Below, in pieces: positions 34,819-42,587 of a stretch of DNA of 64,000 nucleotides. This DNA comes from Stenotrophomonas rhizophila (GTDB taxonomy: Bacteria > Pseudomonadota > Gammaproteobacteria > Xanthomonadales > Xanthomonadaceae): contig NZ_VDQT01000001.1 of assembly GCF_007667275.1 (NCBI RefSeq), positions 1,310,318-1,374,317 on the forward strand. Direction: 5' to 3'. The stretch's first letter is position 1; each line of letters starts with the position of its first letter. Under the pieces are notes generated by a model. The model was not told the origin of the DNA and did no database searches. It saw only the letters and a program-made list of their open reading frames with translations. Position numbers and translations under genes: made by a program.

Positions 34819-35181
34819 ATGTCCCGCACGCCATCCGCCTCCCCCTCCCCGCATGCCCTGCTGCGGGCGGCCACCAAGGAGGCGTACGAGCGCGTCACCG
34901 TGCTGCTCAACGCCAGCTACGCCGATTTCAGCCCCGAACAACAGCAGCGGATCCGCGCCCTGGTGGCCGGCGATGCAGCGGCCAGCCCGGCCCGGCGTGC
35001 CAAACCCGCCAAAACAGCACGCGAGCCGTTGCCGCCGCGCTACTGGCTGCCGCACACCCAGGAAACCTGGTCCGGCCGAGGCCGGGTGCCGCAGACCTTC
35101 CTTGCCTGGGAAGGCACCGTGGCCCACACCGAATGGAAGAAGCACCACCCCGACGAGCGCTTCCCGGCGTATCCGGGCTGA
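34819..35181 (+). CDS. H-NS family-like protein
   Basis: A 120-residue protein starting MSRTPSASPSPHALLRAATK. The motif PRYWLPHTQETWSGRGRVPQ (about residues 73-92) is the C-terminal DNA-binding signature of H-NS-type proteins (PxYxxPxTGETWSGRGRxP). The N-terminal half is helical with EQQQRIRALVAGD, which could be a dimerisation segment. Unusually about 28 residues follow the motif (LAWEGTVAHTEWKKHHPDER). A GGAGTCCC element precedes the ATG at 34819. Xanthomonadaceae encode several H-NS-like (Xrv) proteins that silence AT-rich or horizontally acquired genes. It is followed after eight bases by a gene of unknown function. Confidence 0.75.
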   Translation: MSRTPSASPSPHALLRAATKEAYERVTVLLNASYADFSPEQQQRIRALVAGDAAASPARRAKPAKTAREPLPPRYWLPHTQETWSGRGRVPQTFLAWEGTVAHTEWKKHHPDERFPAYPG

Positions 35182-35189
35182 GCAGGGAG

Positions 35190-36104
35190 ATGAACCGCTC
35201 CATCAAGCTGCGCAGGGCGGTGGGGACGCACGGCACCGTGCATCGCGTTGCAGACCTCCAGCAGCGCCATGACACGAAGCAGACGCTGCCCACCCTGCTC
35301 TGCGACAGCCCCGGCTGCGGCGCCCTGCTGAAGTTCGTGGCCGCGCACAGCCGCGGCCACGCCGACCAGGCCGCGCCCGTCCAGGTGCCGGCCTACCTCA
35401 CCCTGAGCAAGGGTGCCGAGCACCAGCCCGGGTGCCGGTATGACGCGCCCGGTCATCTCCAGGCGCTGCTCGCCGCTGGCGCCGACCCTGACGTCCTGCC
35501 CGTGCTCGCAGACGGCAGGCACGAGCTTCGCCTGCTGGTCCTGCAGCAGGGACTGAAGCGCGGCAGCGCTGATCGCCAGGCCGTCGACCCCGCCACGGAC
35601 CGCTACCTGCACACCCTCGCCGACCTGCTGGTGCTGCGCGCGTTGTGCGAAAGCGATGCCTTGTTCGCCGAGCACCTGACCCTGCGCCTGGGCAAGAAGA
35701 AAGTGGACTGGGCGAATTTCTTCTACACGCCGGATCGCTACGACGAGGCCGGGGAGCGACTGGCCGCGACGTCCACGGAACTGCCCATGGCGTTGCTGGG
35801 CACGGTCCGCTCGCACCGCGTGCAGCCCGACGCGGTGTACCTCAACTGCGCCCCGAAGTACCAGCGCACCGGCATCACCGACCGGCGCGACTTCCATGAA
35901 GTCAGCGTCGGCCACGGCGACGCCGCTTGGCTGCAGTCGTTCCCGGTAGGCGCGGAGATCGTGATGTTCGGGCTGTGGCGCCAGGGCCGGACCACCACCT
36001 CCACCCGGCCGCACCCCACCGACCCACGCCGCACCATCACCAACGTCACCCACAAGCTGGCGCTGTGGCCAAGCTTCAAGCGTCAGCTGGTCGTGGTTGA
36101 CTGA
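35190..36104 (+). CDS. Hypothetical protein with cysteine/histidine cluster
   Basis: A 304-residue soluble protein starting MNRSIKLRRAVGTHGTVHRV. Near the N-terminus, CDSPGCGA, then HSRGH and finally HQPGC suggest a small zinc site (C-x4-C, H-x3-H, H-x3-C). It resembles the zinc region of CoiA-like proteins, but I would not claim the family. The rest is mixed alpha/beta with WANFFYTPDRYDEAGERLAA and NVTHKLALWPSFKRQLVVVD. The ATG at 35190 has the AGGGAG directly adjacent, an atypically short spacing. It follows the H-NS-like gene by eight bases, so the two are likely co-transcribed. No function is assigned. Confidence 0.6.
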   Translation: MNRSIKLRRAVGTHGTVHRVADLQQRHDTKQTLPTLLCDSPGCGALLKFVAAHSRGHADQAAPVQVPAYLTLSKGAEHQPGCRYDAPGHLQALLAAGADPDVLPVLADGRHELRLLVLQQGLKRGSADRQAVDPATDRYLHTLADLLVLRALCESDALFAEHLTLRLGKKKVDWANFFYTPDRYDEAGERLAATSTELPMALLGTVRSHRVQPDAVYLNCAPKYQRTGITDRRDFHEVSVGHGDAAWLQSFPVGAEIVMFGLWRQGRTTTSTRPHPTDPRRTITNVTHKLALWPSFKRQLVVVD

Positions 36105-36121
36105 CCCGGAGAACGTACCGC

Positions 36122-37393
36122 ATGACCCGAACGACGCCGCGCTTCCTGCTGCTCACTGCATTTGCTGCCACACCGCTTGCGGCATGCGCCGCGCCGGCCT
36201 CCTCACCAGGCACAGTGTTTGTCGACGTCACTGCGACCCACGTTCCCACCGACCCCGACCTGCATGCGCTCGATGCCGCCCTGCTGGATGCCGACGGCGA
36301 CGGCGACCTTGACGTTGCGGTGGCGGTGGAGAACGGCGCCAACCGGCTCTACCTCAACGATGGCAGCGGCAAGCTCACCCACGCAGCCGGTGCGTTCGGG
36401 CCGCTCAGCGGCGACAACGAACATGTCCGCGTGGCCGACTTCAACCGCGACGGCCACCCCGATGTGCTGTTCATCGCCGAAGACACCGAACAGCACAACC
36501 TGTTCCTGGGCGATGGCAAAGGTGGCTTCAAGCGGGTGAGCGAGCGCCTGCCGGCGAAAAGCCAGGCCAATGGGGTGGCGGTCGGCGATCTCAACGGCGA
36601 CGGCCTGCCCGACATCTTCGTCGGCAACACCACCGAAGGTAAGCAGGGCCGGGCACAGCCGTTCCTGTGGCTCAACGACCCTGCGCGCCCGGGCTGGTTC
36701 ATCGACGCCACGGCCACCCACCTGCCCAACATCGACGTGCAGGCGCAGGGCATCGCGCTGGCTGACGTGGACGGCGATGGCGATCTGGACATCGCCATCG
36801 CCAGCCAGGATCCGCTGAACCGGCTGCTGCTCAACGACGGCAACGGACGTTTCGTCGACGCGACCGACCGGCTGGGCCCACAGGTGCCGACCGAAACGCG
36901 CGAAGTGCATGCGCTCGACGCCAACGGTGACGGCCGCTTGGACCTGGTGTTCTTCAATCTGACCAGCAACAACCGCGAGTGGGACAAGGATCCGCAGACC
37001 CGGTTGCTGATCAACCAGGGCGACGCGCGCTTCAAGGACGAAACCGCCGCACGCCTGCCCCGCCACCGCTTCTCGAGCTGGGGCGGCACGGTGGTGGACT
37101 TCAACCACGACGGTCATCCCGACCTGGTGGTGAGCGCCATCGATGTTCCGGGCTTCGTGCCGCTGCAGGTACGTGCGTGGCAGAACGATGGGAAAGGAAA
37201 CTTCAGCGACGTCACCGCTACCGTGATTCCTGCCGCCACCGTGGGCCGCAGCTGGAGCATGGCGCAGGGAGATCTGGACGGAGACGGCAAGCCGGACCTG
37301 TTCATCGGTGGCTGGCAGTCGCAGGCGCGGCTGCTGCTCAGCCGCGGTGCGCAACAGGAACAGGTCCGCCCAGAAGCCGATTCAGAGCAATAG
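36122..37393 (+). CDS. FG-GAP/VCBS-repeat lipoprotein
   Basis: A 423-residue protein with a signal peptide ending TPLAAC, so lipidation on that cysteine is likely. The mature part is a chain of FG-GAP/VCBS blades: LDADGDGDLDVAVAVENG, DFNRDGHPDVLFIAEDT, DLNGDGLPDIFVGNTTE, DVDGDGDLDIAIASQDP, DANGDGRLDLVFFNLTS, DFNHDGHPDLVVSAIDV and DLDGDGKPDLFIGGWQS. Seven blades would form an integrin-like beta-propeller that binds calcium in the DxDGDGxxD loops. It probably acts at the cell surface; no partner is apparent. It follows the unknown 304-residue gene by 17 bases. Confidence 0.85.
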   Translation: MTRTTPRFLLLTAFAATPLAACAAPASSPGTVFVDVTATHVPTDPDLHALDAALLDADGDGDLDVAVAVENGANRLYLNDGSGKLTHAAGAFGPLSGDNEHVRVADFNRDGHPDVLFIAEDTEQHNLFLGDGKGGFKRVSERLPAKSQANGVAVGDLNGDGLPDIFVGNTTEGKQGRAQPFLWLNDPARPGWFIDATATHLPNIDVQAQGIALADVDGDGDLDIAIASQDPLNRLLLNDGNGRFVDATDRLGPQVPTETREVHALDANGDGRLDLVFFNLTSNNREWDKDPQTRLLINQGDARFKDETAARLPRHRFSSWGGTVVDFNHDGHPDLVVSAIDVPGFVPLQVRAWQNDGKGNFSDVTATVIPAATVGRSWSMAQGDLDGDGKPDLFIGGWQSQARLLLSRGAQQEQVRPEADSEQ

Positions 37394-37467
37394 CGTTCCA
37401 TCTCCCGCAGACCCGGCTTCCGAGGGGCATGCACGCCTGATTCCAGCCACTCAAACGTCCCCGAAAC

Positions 37468-37863
37468 TCACGTCTTCCGGGCGAACCACCAAGTGGCGAT
37501 GAATACTGGCAGGGGCGAGAGCAGCATGACGATGCCCAGCCCGATGTTGGCGCCCCCGCCGGTGTTCATCAGCCCGTCGGCGTAGTACCAGCCCCATAGC
37601 ACGATCGAGAGTGCCAAGCCGGCGATGTAACCCCTGCGCGTGCGAGGTGGGCGGCGCAGCGCTACCCAGAGCGAGAACAGAGCGAACGGCGCCAACGCCA
37701 GTGCCGTGCGCACCCAGCGTGGTTGCAGCTCAGGCCCCATGCCAAACGCGCGCGAACGCAGATGGTCGAGCAGCCATTCCACGCCCCATACGATGGCGAA
37801 CGCGTAGATCACCGAAACCACCAGCAGCTTCGCCGCTGCGTTGCGCACAACCTCAGGCCGCAT
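37468..37863 (-). CDS. Hypothetical membrane protein coupled to a tautomerase
   Basis: A 131-residue protein with four hydrophobic segments (LLVVSVIYAFAIVWGVEWLL, ALALAPFALFSLWVAL, YIAGLALSIVLWGWYYAD and LGIVMLLSPLPVFIATWWF). I recognise no family. Its ATG at 37863 lies inside the last codons of the tautomerase gene, with an 11-base overlap, so translation is probably coupled. Function unknown. Confidence 0.6.
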   Translation of the reverse strand: MRPEVVRNAAAKLLVVSVIYAFAIVWGVEWLLDHLRSRAFGMGPELQPRWVRTALALAPFALFSLWVALRRPPRTRRGYIAGLALSIVLWGWYYADGLMNTGGGANIGLGIVMLLSPLPVFIATWWFARKT

Positions 37864-38041
37864 ACTGCGCCACCCCATTCCCGAACGACCCGTTCTCCCG
37901 CTTCACTTCCACCAGGTTGATGAACACATCCTCCCGACGAATTCCTACGGCGGCATGCAGTCCATCGCATACCACCTGCCCCACGCGCCGCCGGTAGTCG
38001 GCGGGCTTGCCTTTGCGAAGATCGATGCGGGCCAACGGCAT
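37853..38041 (-). CDS. 4-oxalocrotonate tautomerase family protein
   Basis: A 62-residue protein starting MPLARIDLRKGKPADYRRRV. After removal of Met the N-terminal Pro1 would be the catalytic base, as in the 4-OT family. VVCDGLHAAVGIRREDVFIN and an Asn-Gly tail complete the beta-alpha-beta fold. Length is standard (about 62). The substrate is unknown. It is the first gene of a coupled pair with the membrane protein downstream. Confidence 0.8.
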   Translation of the reverse strand: MPLARIDLRKGKPADYRRRVGQVVCDGLHAAVGIRREDVFINLVEVKRENGSFGNGVAQYAA

Positions 38042-38125
38042 GGCGGCTCTCTCCGGACGCATGCGGGTTCATGCGGCACCAATGAGATCACAGGCGCCCT
38101 TCTCTCGCCACCCGTCCGCTCGCGT

Positions 38126-38425
38126 TCATCGGCCGGTGCTGTTCTTCCACCTGCACTGTCGTTGGAAGAGCGCTTCGGCATCACGGTCATCGCCCTGCAG
38201 GCGAGGGGGCGGCGTCAGCCTTGCCACGGCAGCGGCGGCGACCGGCACTGCATTGCCAGGCCGCGTCGCCACCGAGCCGGACGGGGCATTCTGGACCGCC
38301 ACGTAAGCCTGCATGAGCTGACGCAGCACGGTGGCCGCCGGCTTGAAATCTCGCGCCGCAGCAGCCTGGAAATTGGCCCGCAGCGTGTCTTCCATCTTTG
38401 CCCGCATGAGTACACGCCTGCTCAT
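38126..38425 (-). CDS. Probable ribbon-helix-helix protein coupled to SymE
   Basis: A 99-residue protein starting MSRRVLMRAKMEDTLRANFQ. Residues 3-45 have the pattern of a ribbon-helix-helix: a short strand (VLMRAKM), then two helices (EDTLRANFQAAAARDF and PAATVLRQLMQAYVAVQ), as in ParD/RelB-type antitoxins. The C-terminal half is proline/arginine-rich and probably disordered. Its ATG overlaps the stop of the symE gene (ATGA at 38422-38425). The order toxin-like gene first and RHH second is unusual. It could be an antitoxin, an autorepressor or unrelated to SymE; the family assignment is by pattern only. Confidence 0.6.
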   Translation of the reverse strand: MSRRVLMRAKMEDTLRANFQAAAARDFKPAATVLRQLMQAYVAVQNAPSGSVATRPGNAVPVAAAAVARLTPPPRLQGDDRDAEALFQRQCRWKNSTGR

Positions 38426-38745
38426 GACATCCCCCCGACGCGGGCCAGTTCCTGCTGCGCTTTTCGGGAAACCTTCGGCACGATCAGCGCAGGGGTTTCG
38501 ATAACGGTGAGGGTGATGGACCCCTCCTTGATCTCAACCGCTACTCGGGCACCGATCACGAAGCCGGCGTCCCGCAGCCAGCGGCCGCTCAGCCTGAGAC
38601 AGGGGACGGGCTCGTATCGCCCCATCCCGTCGTGCAGCTCATACCACTGCGCGCACATCCTGTAGGTGCGTGGCGGGCGGGAGTAAGGTTTGCGCTTGCG
38701 GCGCGCTTCGTACTCGTAGGGCGTACTCGCCCGAGCATTGAACAT
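38422..38745 (-). CDS. SymE family type I toxin-like protein
   Basis: A 107-residue protein. The C-terminal half has the SymE/AbrB-like fold signature: VPCLRLSGRWLRDAGFVIGA then VAVEIKEGSITLTV, matching the xVPxLxLxGxWLxxAGFxxGxxVxVxxxxGxLxI pattern of SymE. The N-terminal half is basic (RRKRKPYSRPPRTYRM), which fits nucleic-acid binding. SymE of E. coli is an SOS-induced toxin controlled by antisense RNA SymR. The ATG at 38745 has GGAGG at six bases. Here the gene is coupled to a ribbon-helix-helix protein and has a large inverted repeat just upstream. No LexA-type site is evident to me. Confidence 0.8.
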   Translation of the reverse strand: MFNARASTPYEYEARRKRKPYSRPPRTYRMCAQWYELHDGMGRYEPVPCLRLSGRWLRDAGFVIGARVAVEIKEGSITLTVIETPALIVPKVSRKAQQELARVGGMS

Positions 38746-38790
38746 GTTGGACCTCCGGCACGAATGGCTCTCGTCAGGATGACAAGAGCG

Positions 38791-38914
38791 TCGGGAGGCT
38801 AGGAACCGTAAAAGCAACACAAAAAACGGCGGGCGTATTTCCACGAGGGTCTTGTATTAGCCGCCCTCCCGACAACGAAACGTCCAACATTGTGTTGCGT
38901 TTTAGAGTTCCTAG
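38791..38914. repeat. Imperfect inverted repeat upstream of symE
   Basis: The arm at 38799-38822 (CTAGGAACCGTAAAAGCAAC then ACAA) is complementary to the arm at 38890-38914 (TTGTGTTGCGTTTTAGAGTT then CCTAG) with a single-base indel and a few mismatches. Inside, TCGGGAGG (38791-38798) pairs with CCTCCCGA (38865-38872). It lies 46 bases upstream of the symE ATG and is AT-richer than its surroundings. Confidence 0.7.
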
Positions 38915-39091
38915 GCTCTGCACAGCACCATGCAGGATCATGCGGAAGGTGGGAAATCGTTTGTTACTGTTGATCCGCCGAGCTTAGTTGACCGTGCCTA
39001 ATGGATGACGCAACTGACAACTAATACCGCCAAATATGCGCAAGCAGGTCACACTTCAGCCCGCTCCCCGACTTCGCTTTCCATCGACGCG
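38915..39091. other. AT-richer intergenic stretch upstream of the symE unit
   Basis: The 346 bases from 38746 to 39091 separate symE from the end of the DUF5694 gene. Apart from the inverted repeat, this part holds no gene, REP element or clear promoter that I can support. Its lower GC content is compatible with an acquired segment. Confidence 0.4.
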
Positions 39092-40180
39092 TCAGCGCAA
39101 CACGACGGCGGCGTCGACCAGCTGCACATCGTGCATCTGGTACAGGTACGCCTCGTAGTAGGCCTTGTGCGATGCGCCGACGATGGCCAGCAAGCGCTGA
39201 CCGGGTGCATGCCCCAGCACGTCGCGGATGTTGGCCACCATGCGCAGGTTGCGGGTTTCCCAGTAACCGACATAACCGCGCCCGAAGCCCTGCGGCGATG
39301 GCTCGGTCAGCGCGGCACCGAAGTCGCTGCGATACGCCTGCAACGCCATGCCCGGAGCGTTGTAGCTGCGATACATGGCCAGTATTGCTCCTGGCTTGCC
39401 GAGGTTGGCTTCCAATGCCGCGTCCGCATTCGCTCGCGCCTTGTTATACGGGTTGTCCCAGGCTTTCATGATGGCTTCGCCCGCAGCCTTTTCCAACGCC
39501 TTGGGCGTGGACCAATCGGCGGTGTGGTCATCCACGGCCCACACCCGTTCCAGGCCGAGCCGCGCAGCCAGCGTCGCCGCCACCAGCACCGACTCATCGT
39601 GCCCCTGCAGGCGCTTGTCCAGATACGCCACCAGGGCCGGGCTCAACCCATCGGCAGCGATGCGTTCCGGCGCGGGCAGGCGCAGCCACTGCACGACCGC
39701 GGAATTGCGTTCTCCCGCCGCCAGCCACACGGCCGCCAGGCGACGTCGTTCGGCGGCACTCGGCGCGGCCGGCCATGACGCCAACAGGCGGTCCGCTTCG
39801 GCGTTGGCTGCGGGCACATCCAGCCCGGTCGCCGCCTCCGCCGGCGCGGTGTCCGGGCAGTACATGCTGACGCTTTCCGCATAGCGAGCAGGATTGCGCC
39901 GCATGAAGTCGCACTGCAGCCCGGACACCGCCTCCACCGCAATGGCCTCGGGCTTCCAGGCCTCCAGTCGCGACAACAGCGGTTCCAGCTGATCGGGACT
40001 GAAGGTCTTCGGCAAGGCGGAGAGGTGCGCCGAACCCAGCACCAGCACCTCGTTGGGGCGCCCTGCGGGCGGGCCCTTGAACTGCTCGGGATGGAAGTCG
40101 GGGACATAGCCAGGTGCAGCGGCCCACGCGCTCGCGCTGCACAACCCCAGGATCAACAGACTGCCGATGCGTTCGATCAC
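39092..40180 (-). CDS. DUF5694 domain-containing exported protein
   Basis: A 362-residue protein with a signal peptide (ILGLCSASAWAAAPG). NEVLVLGSAHLSALPKTFSP at the start and RLLAIVGASHKAYYEAYLYQ at the end are the paired strands of a TraB/ChaN/DUF5694-type fold, with the conserved His in GSAHLS and in GASHKAY and an ExV in AIAVEAV. DUF5694 proteins may be metal-dependent peptidase-like; this is not proven. The start is a GTG at 40180 with AAAGGA at about seven bases. It stands alone between the symE unit and tRNA-Val. Confidence 0.8.
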   Translation of the reverse strand: MIERIGSLLILGLCSASAWAAAPGYVPDFHPEQFKGPPAGRPNEVLVLGSAHLSALPKTFSPDQLEPLLSRLEAWKPEAIAVEAVSGLQCDFMRRNPARYAESVSMYCPDTAPAEAATGLDVPAANAEADRLLASWPAAPSAAERRRLAAVWLAAGERNSAVVQWLRLPAPERIAADGLSPALVAYLDKRLQGHDESVLVAATLAARLGLERVWAVDDHTADWSTPKALEKAAGEAIMKAWDNPYNKARANADAALEANLGKPGAILAMYRSYNAPGMALQAYRSDFGAALTEPSPQGFGRGYVGYWETRNLRMVANIRDVLGHAPGQRLLAIVGASHKAYYEAYLYQMHDVQLVDAAVVLR

Positions 40181-40439
40181 GGTGCGTCCTTTCGATGGTC
40201 AATGATGTGCCTGACCGGATACTGGTCCAGCCGGTATCAGGGCAGAACCCCCGTTGGTCATTGCAACCTTTTGGACGGTCGGTGCATCGGGACGTGCCGG
40301 GACAGGCAGAGTGCCGAACAGCTGCGCACCGTGCAGGACGAACACGTCACTCCGGCCGCGCCACCGACGGCAGACACTATGAAGCTGCGATCTTGGAACT
40401 TTCGCCTCCCCGTTTCAGGCAAAAGTATCGCCCATACGC
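40181..40439. other. Intergenic region between DUF5694 and tRNA-Val
   Basis: About 260 bases plus the terminator of the tRNA. I see no gene, REP element or additional RNA here. Confidence 0.4.
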
Positions 40440-40469
40440 AAAAAAGCCCCCGTTTCCGGAGGCTTTTCT
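40440..40469 (-). terminator. Rho-independent terminator of tRNA-Val
   Basis: On the minus strand AAAAGCC-TCCG-GAAA-CGG-GGGCTTTTTT: a GC stem with a GAAA loop and a T-run, 10 bases after the tRNA CCA. Confidence 0.85.
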
Positions 40470-40479
40470 GACTGAATCG

Positions 40480-40554
40480 TGGTGGGCGGTGCAGGGTTCG
40501 AACCTGCGACCCTTGCCGTGTGAAGGCAATGCTCTACCGCTGAGCTAACCGCCC
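40480..40554 (-). tRNA. tRNA-Val (anticodon CAC)
   Basis: 75 bases including an encoded CCA. The acceptor stem GGGCGGT/ACCGCCC, D arm TAGCTCAGCGGTAGAGC, anticodon loop TTCACAC (anticodon CAC, reading GUG) and T arm GCAGGTTCGAACCCTGC all pair. A consensus promoter and a terminator flank it. Confidence 0.97.
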
Positions 40555-40572
40555 GATGCTGCTGAGCCGCTC

Positions 40573-40600
40573 ATTATAGGGCGGCAAAATTTCGCGTCAA
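40573..40600 (-). promoter_or_regulatory. Strong sigma-70-type promoter of tRNA-Val
   Basis: On the minus strand TTGACG (40595-40600) and TATAAT (40573-40578) are 16 bases apart, 19 bases before the tRNA start. Confidence 0.9.
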
Positions 40601-40619
40601 CGGGTTTCGATGAATTTCT

Positions 40620-40973
40620 TCACATCGTGTGCGTAGGCTTGTCCGAGTTCAGGGTGCCGGCCAGCGCGGTCTCGATCTTGTTGCGCACGTTCTCGCCTTC
40701 CTGGCCGTCGGCCAGCTGCACGCCGATGCCCGCTGCGCGGTTGCCCTGGGCGCCGGCCGGGGTGACCCAGACCACCTTGCCGGCCACCGGCAGGCGCTCG
40801 CTGGAGTCCGGCAGGGTCAGCAGCAGGAACACTTCGTCGCCCAGGAAGTAGCGCTTCGGCGTGGGCACGAAGATGCCGCCGTTCTTCACGAACGGCATGT
40901 ACGCGCTGTACAGCGACGCTTTGTCCTTGACGGCCAGCGACAGGATGCCCTGGCGGGCGTTGGTGGCGCTCAT
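40620..40973 (-). CDS. pilZ: PilZ domain protein (type IV pilus assembly)
   Basis: A 117-residue protein of the PilZ type found next to holB in Xanthomonadaceae and Pseudomonas. NGGIFVPTPKRYFLGDEVFL and LPVAGKVVWVTPAGAQ are the conserved strands. The canonical c-di-GMP-binding RxxxR and D/NxSxxG motifs are absent, as in the original PilZ, which does not bind c-di-GMP but is needed for type IV pilus biogenesis. Its start overlaps the holB stop (40970-40973), so it ends the fab-holB operon. Confidence 0.92.
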   Translation of the reverse strand: MSATNARQGILSLAVKDKASLYSAYMPFVKNGGIFVPTPKRYFLGDEVFLLLTLPDSSERLPVAGKVVWVTPAGAQGNRAAGIGVQLADGQEGENVRNKIETALAGTLNSDKPTHTM

Positions 40974-41926
40974 GCTCTATTCCCCTTTGCGTGCCGCTCG
41001 TTGACCTTGTTCCAGGCCAACAACAATTCCACCACCGCCAGGTCGGCGCGCACGGTGGTGCGCAACAGATCGCGGGTACGGTTGGCGGCGTCGAACCAGG
41101 CGCCCAGCTTGTGCAATCGGTCCGGATCGGTCAAGCCACCCCCGGTGGCCTGGGCCAGCGCCAGGTCGGCGGCATGGCGCAGGCGCAGGGCGGCGTGTTC
41201 GTCGGCGGTCCAGCGCTGGGCCAGTTCCACCGCACCGGAGCGCCCGGCCACCAGCGCCTCCAGGTCGCTGGCGACCTGCCGGCGCAGGGCCAGGCCGTCG
41301 TTGCGCAGCCAGTCGTCGGCCAGGCCGGGGTGGCCACGCGCGGCGTCCAGGGCCTCGCGGGCGCTGGCTTCGCTGTGGCCCTGGGCCTGCAGCCAGGCCA
41401 GGCTCTCCTCGCGCGGCGGCAGCTTGAATTCCAGGCGCTGGCAGCGGCTGCGCACGGTGGCCGGCAGGCGCGCCGGGTCGCTGCTGATCAGCCACAGGTA
41501 GCGGCCGGGCTGCGGTTCTTCCAGGGTCTTCAGCAGGGCGTTGCAGGCGGCGCGGTTGATCGCGTCGGCCGGGTCCACCACCACCACCTGGGCGATGCCG
41601 TATTGCGGGGTGAGCGAGAGCTTCTGCGAGATCTCGCGCACCTGTTCGATGACGATTTCGGTGCGCAGCTTGTCCCCGGACTTGTTCGGGATGAACGAGA
41701 CCAGCTGCAGGTCCGGGTGGGTGCCGGCGGCGATCAGCTGGGCGCTGCGCTGGGCGGCGGCGGGTTCGCCGCGGGTCAGCACGTGGGTGGCCATGCGCAG
41801 CGCCACCTCGCGCTTTCCAAGCCCGGCCGGGCCGCAGATCAGCAGGCCGTGGCCCAGCCGGCCGGCGTCGAGCGCGGCGATGGTCTGGTCGTAGGCGCGC
41901 TGCTGCCAGGGCGAGAAATCAGCCAT
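40970..41926 (-). CDS. holB: DNA polymerase III subunit delta'
   Basis: A 318-residue clamp-loader subunit. HGLLICGPAGLGKREVALRM near residue 30 is the Walker-A-like loop, with TLEEPQPGRYLWLISSDPARLPATVRSRCQ (SRC motif, sensor region) further on. In delta' the nucleotide site is not hydrolytic. The ATG at 41926 has GGAGGG five bases upstream; a GTG at 41932 is a weaker alternative. The gene overlaps tmk by eight bases and pilZ by four, in the conserved tmk-holB-pilZ order. Confidence 0.95.
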   Translation of the reverse strand: MADFSPWQQRAYDQTIAALDAGRLGHGLLICGPAGLGKREVALRMATHVLTRGEPAAAQRSAQLIAAGTHPDLQLVSFIPNKSGDKLRTEIVIEQVREISQKLSLTPQYGIAQVVVVDPADAINRAACNALLKTLEEPQPGRYLWLISSDPARLPATVRSRCQRLEFKLPPREESLAWLQAQGHSEASAREALDAARGHPGLADDWLRNDGLALRRQVASDLEALVAGRSGAVELAQRWTADEHAALRLRHAADLALAQATGGGLTDPDRLHKLGAWFDAANRTRDLLRTTVRADLAVVELLLAWNKVNERHAKGNRA

Positions 41927-42587
41927 TGCCACCCTCCTTGCCGAGGTATGCGGTGACCGCAGCCACCACCTGGGCGGCCACGCCGGCCTGGTCCTGGCTG
42001 GCGTCGATCAACTGGAAGCGCGCGGGGTCATCGGTGGCACGGGCGCGGAAGACCGCGCGCACGCGCTGGAAGAAATCGTCCTGCTCGCTTTCGATCCGGT
42101 CCGGCCCCAGGTCGCGGCCGCTGGCGCGCGCGCGGCCCACCGCCACGTCCACGTCCAGCAGCAGGGTCAGCCCGGGCTGCAGGCCTACCGCGCGGTGCTC
42201 GAGGTCGGCGATCCAGGCGGGGTCCAGCCCGCGCCCACCGCCCTGGTAGGCATAGCTGGAATCGGTGAAGCGGTCGCTGAGCACGTAGCCGCCGCGCGCC
42301 AGCGCCGGCTCGATCTGCTGGCGCACATGCTGGGCACGGGCCGCGAACACCAGCAGCAGCTCGGCTTCGGCGCTGAGCGGCTCGTTGGCGATCTCCGCAT
42401 CCGGGGTGAGGATCAGCGCACGGATGCGCTCGGCCAGCGGCGTGCCACCGGGTTCGCGGGTCAGCACGACCTCGTGGCCCCGTCCCTCCAGCGCGGCGCG
42501 GATGGCGTTGAGCGCGGTGGTCTTGCCCGCGCCTTCACCGCCTTCCAGGCTGATGAAACGCGGGTGGCGGCGCAGTGCGGCGCTCAC
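41919..42587 (-). CDS. tmk: Thymidylate kinase
   Basis: A 222-residue enzyme that phosphorylates dTMP to dTDP. The P-loop is LEGGEGAGKTTALNAIRAAL (residues 15-34), the DRx motif is in LSDRFTDSSYAYQGGGRGLD and the LID region is ASGRDLGPDRIE. It overlaps mltG upstream and holB downstream, in the order known from E. coli (yceG-tmk-holB). Confidence 0.96.
   Translation of the reverse strand: MSAALRRHPRFISLEGGEGAGKTTALNAIRAALEGRGHEVVLTREPGGTPLAERIRALILTPDAEIANEPLSAEAELLLVFAARAQHVRQQIEPALARGGYVLSDRFTDSSYAYQGGGRGLDPAWIADLEHRAVGLQPGLTLLLDVDVAVGRARASGRDLGPDRIESEQDDFFQRVRAVFRARATDDPARFQLIDASQDQAGVAAQVVAAVTAYLGKEGGNG

Noticed and set aside
40480..40554. tRNA-Val as a phage or island attachment site
   Set aside because: No integrase and no repeated tRNA 3' end were found near it, and its own promoter and terminator are intact.
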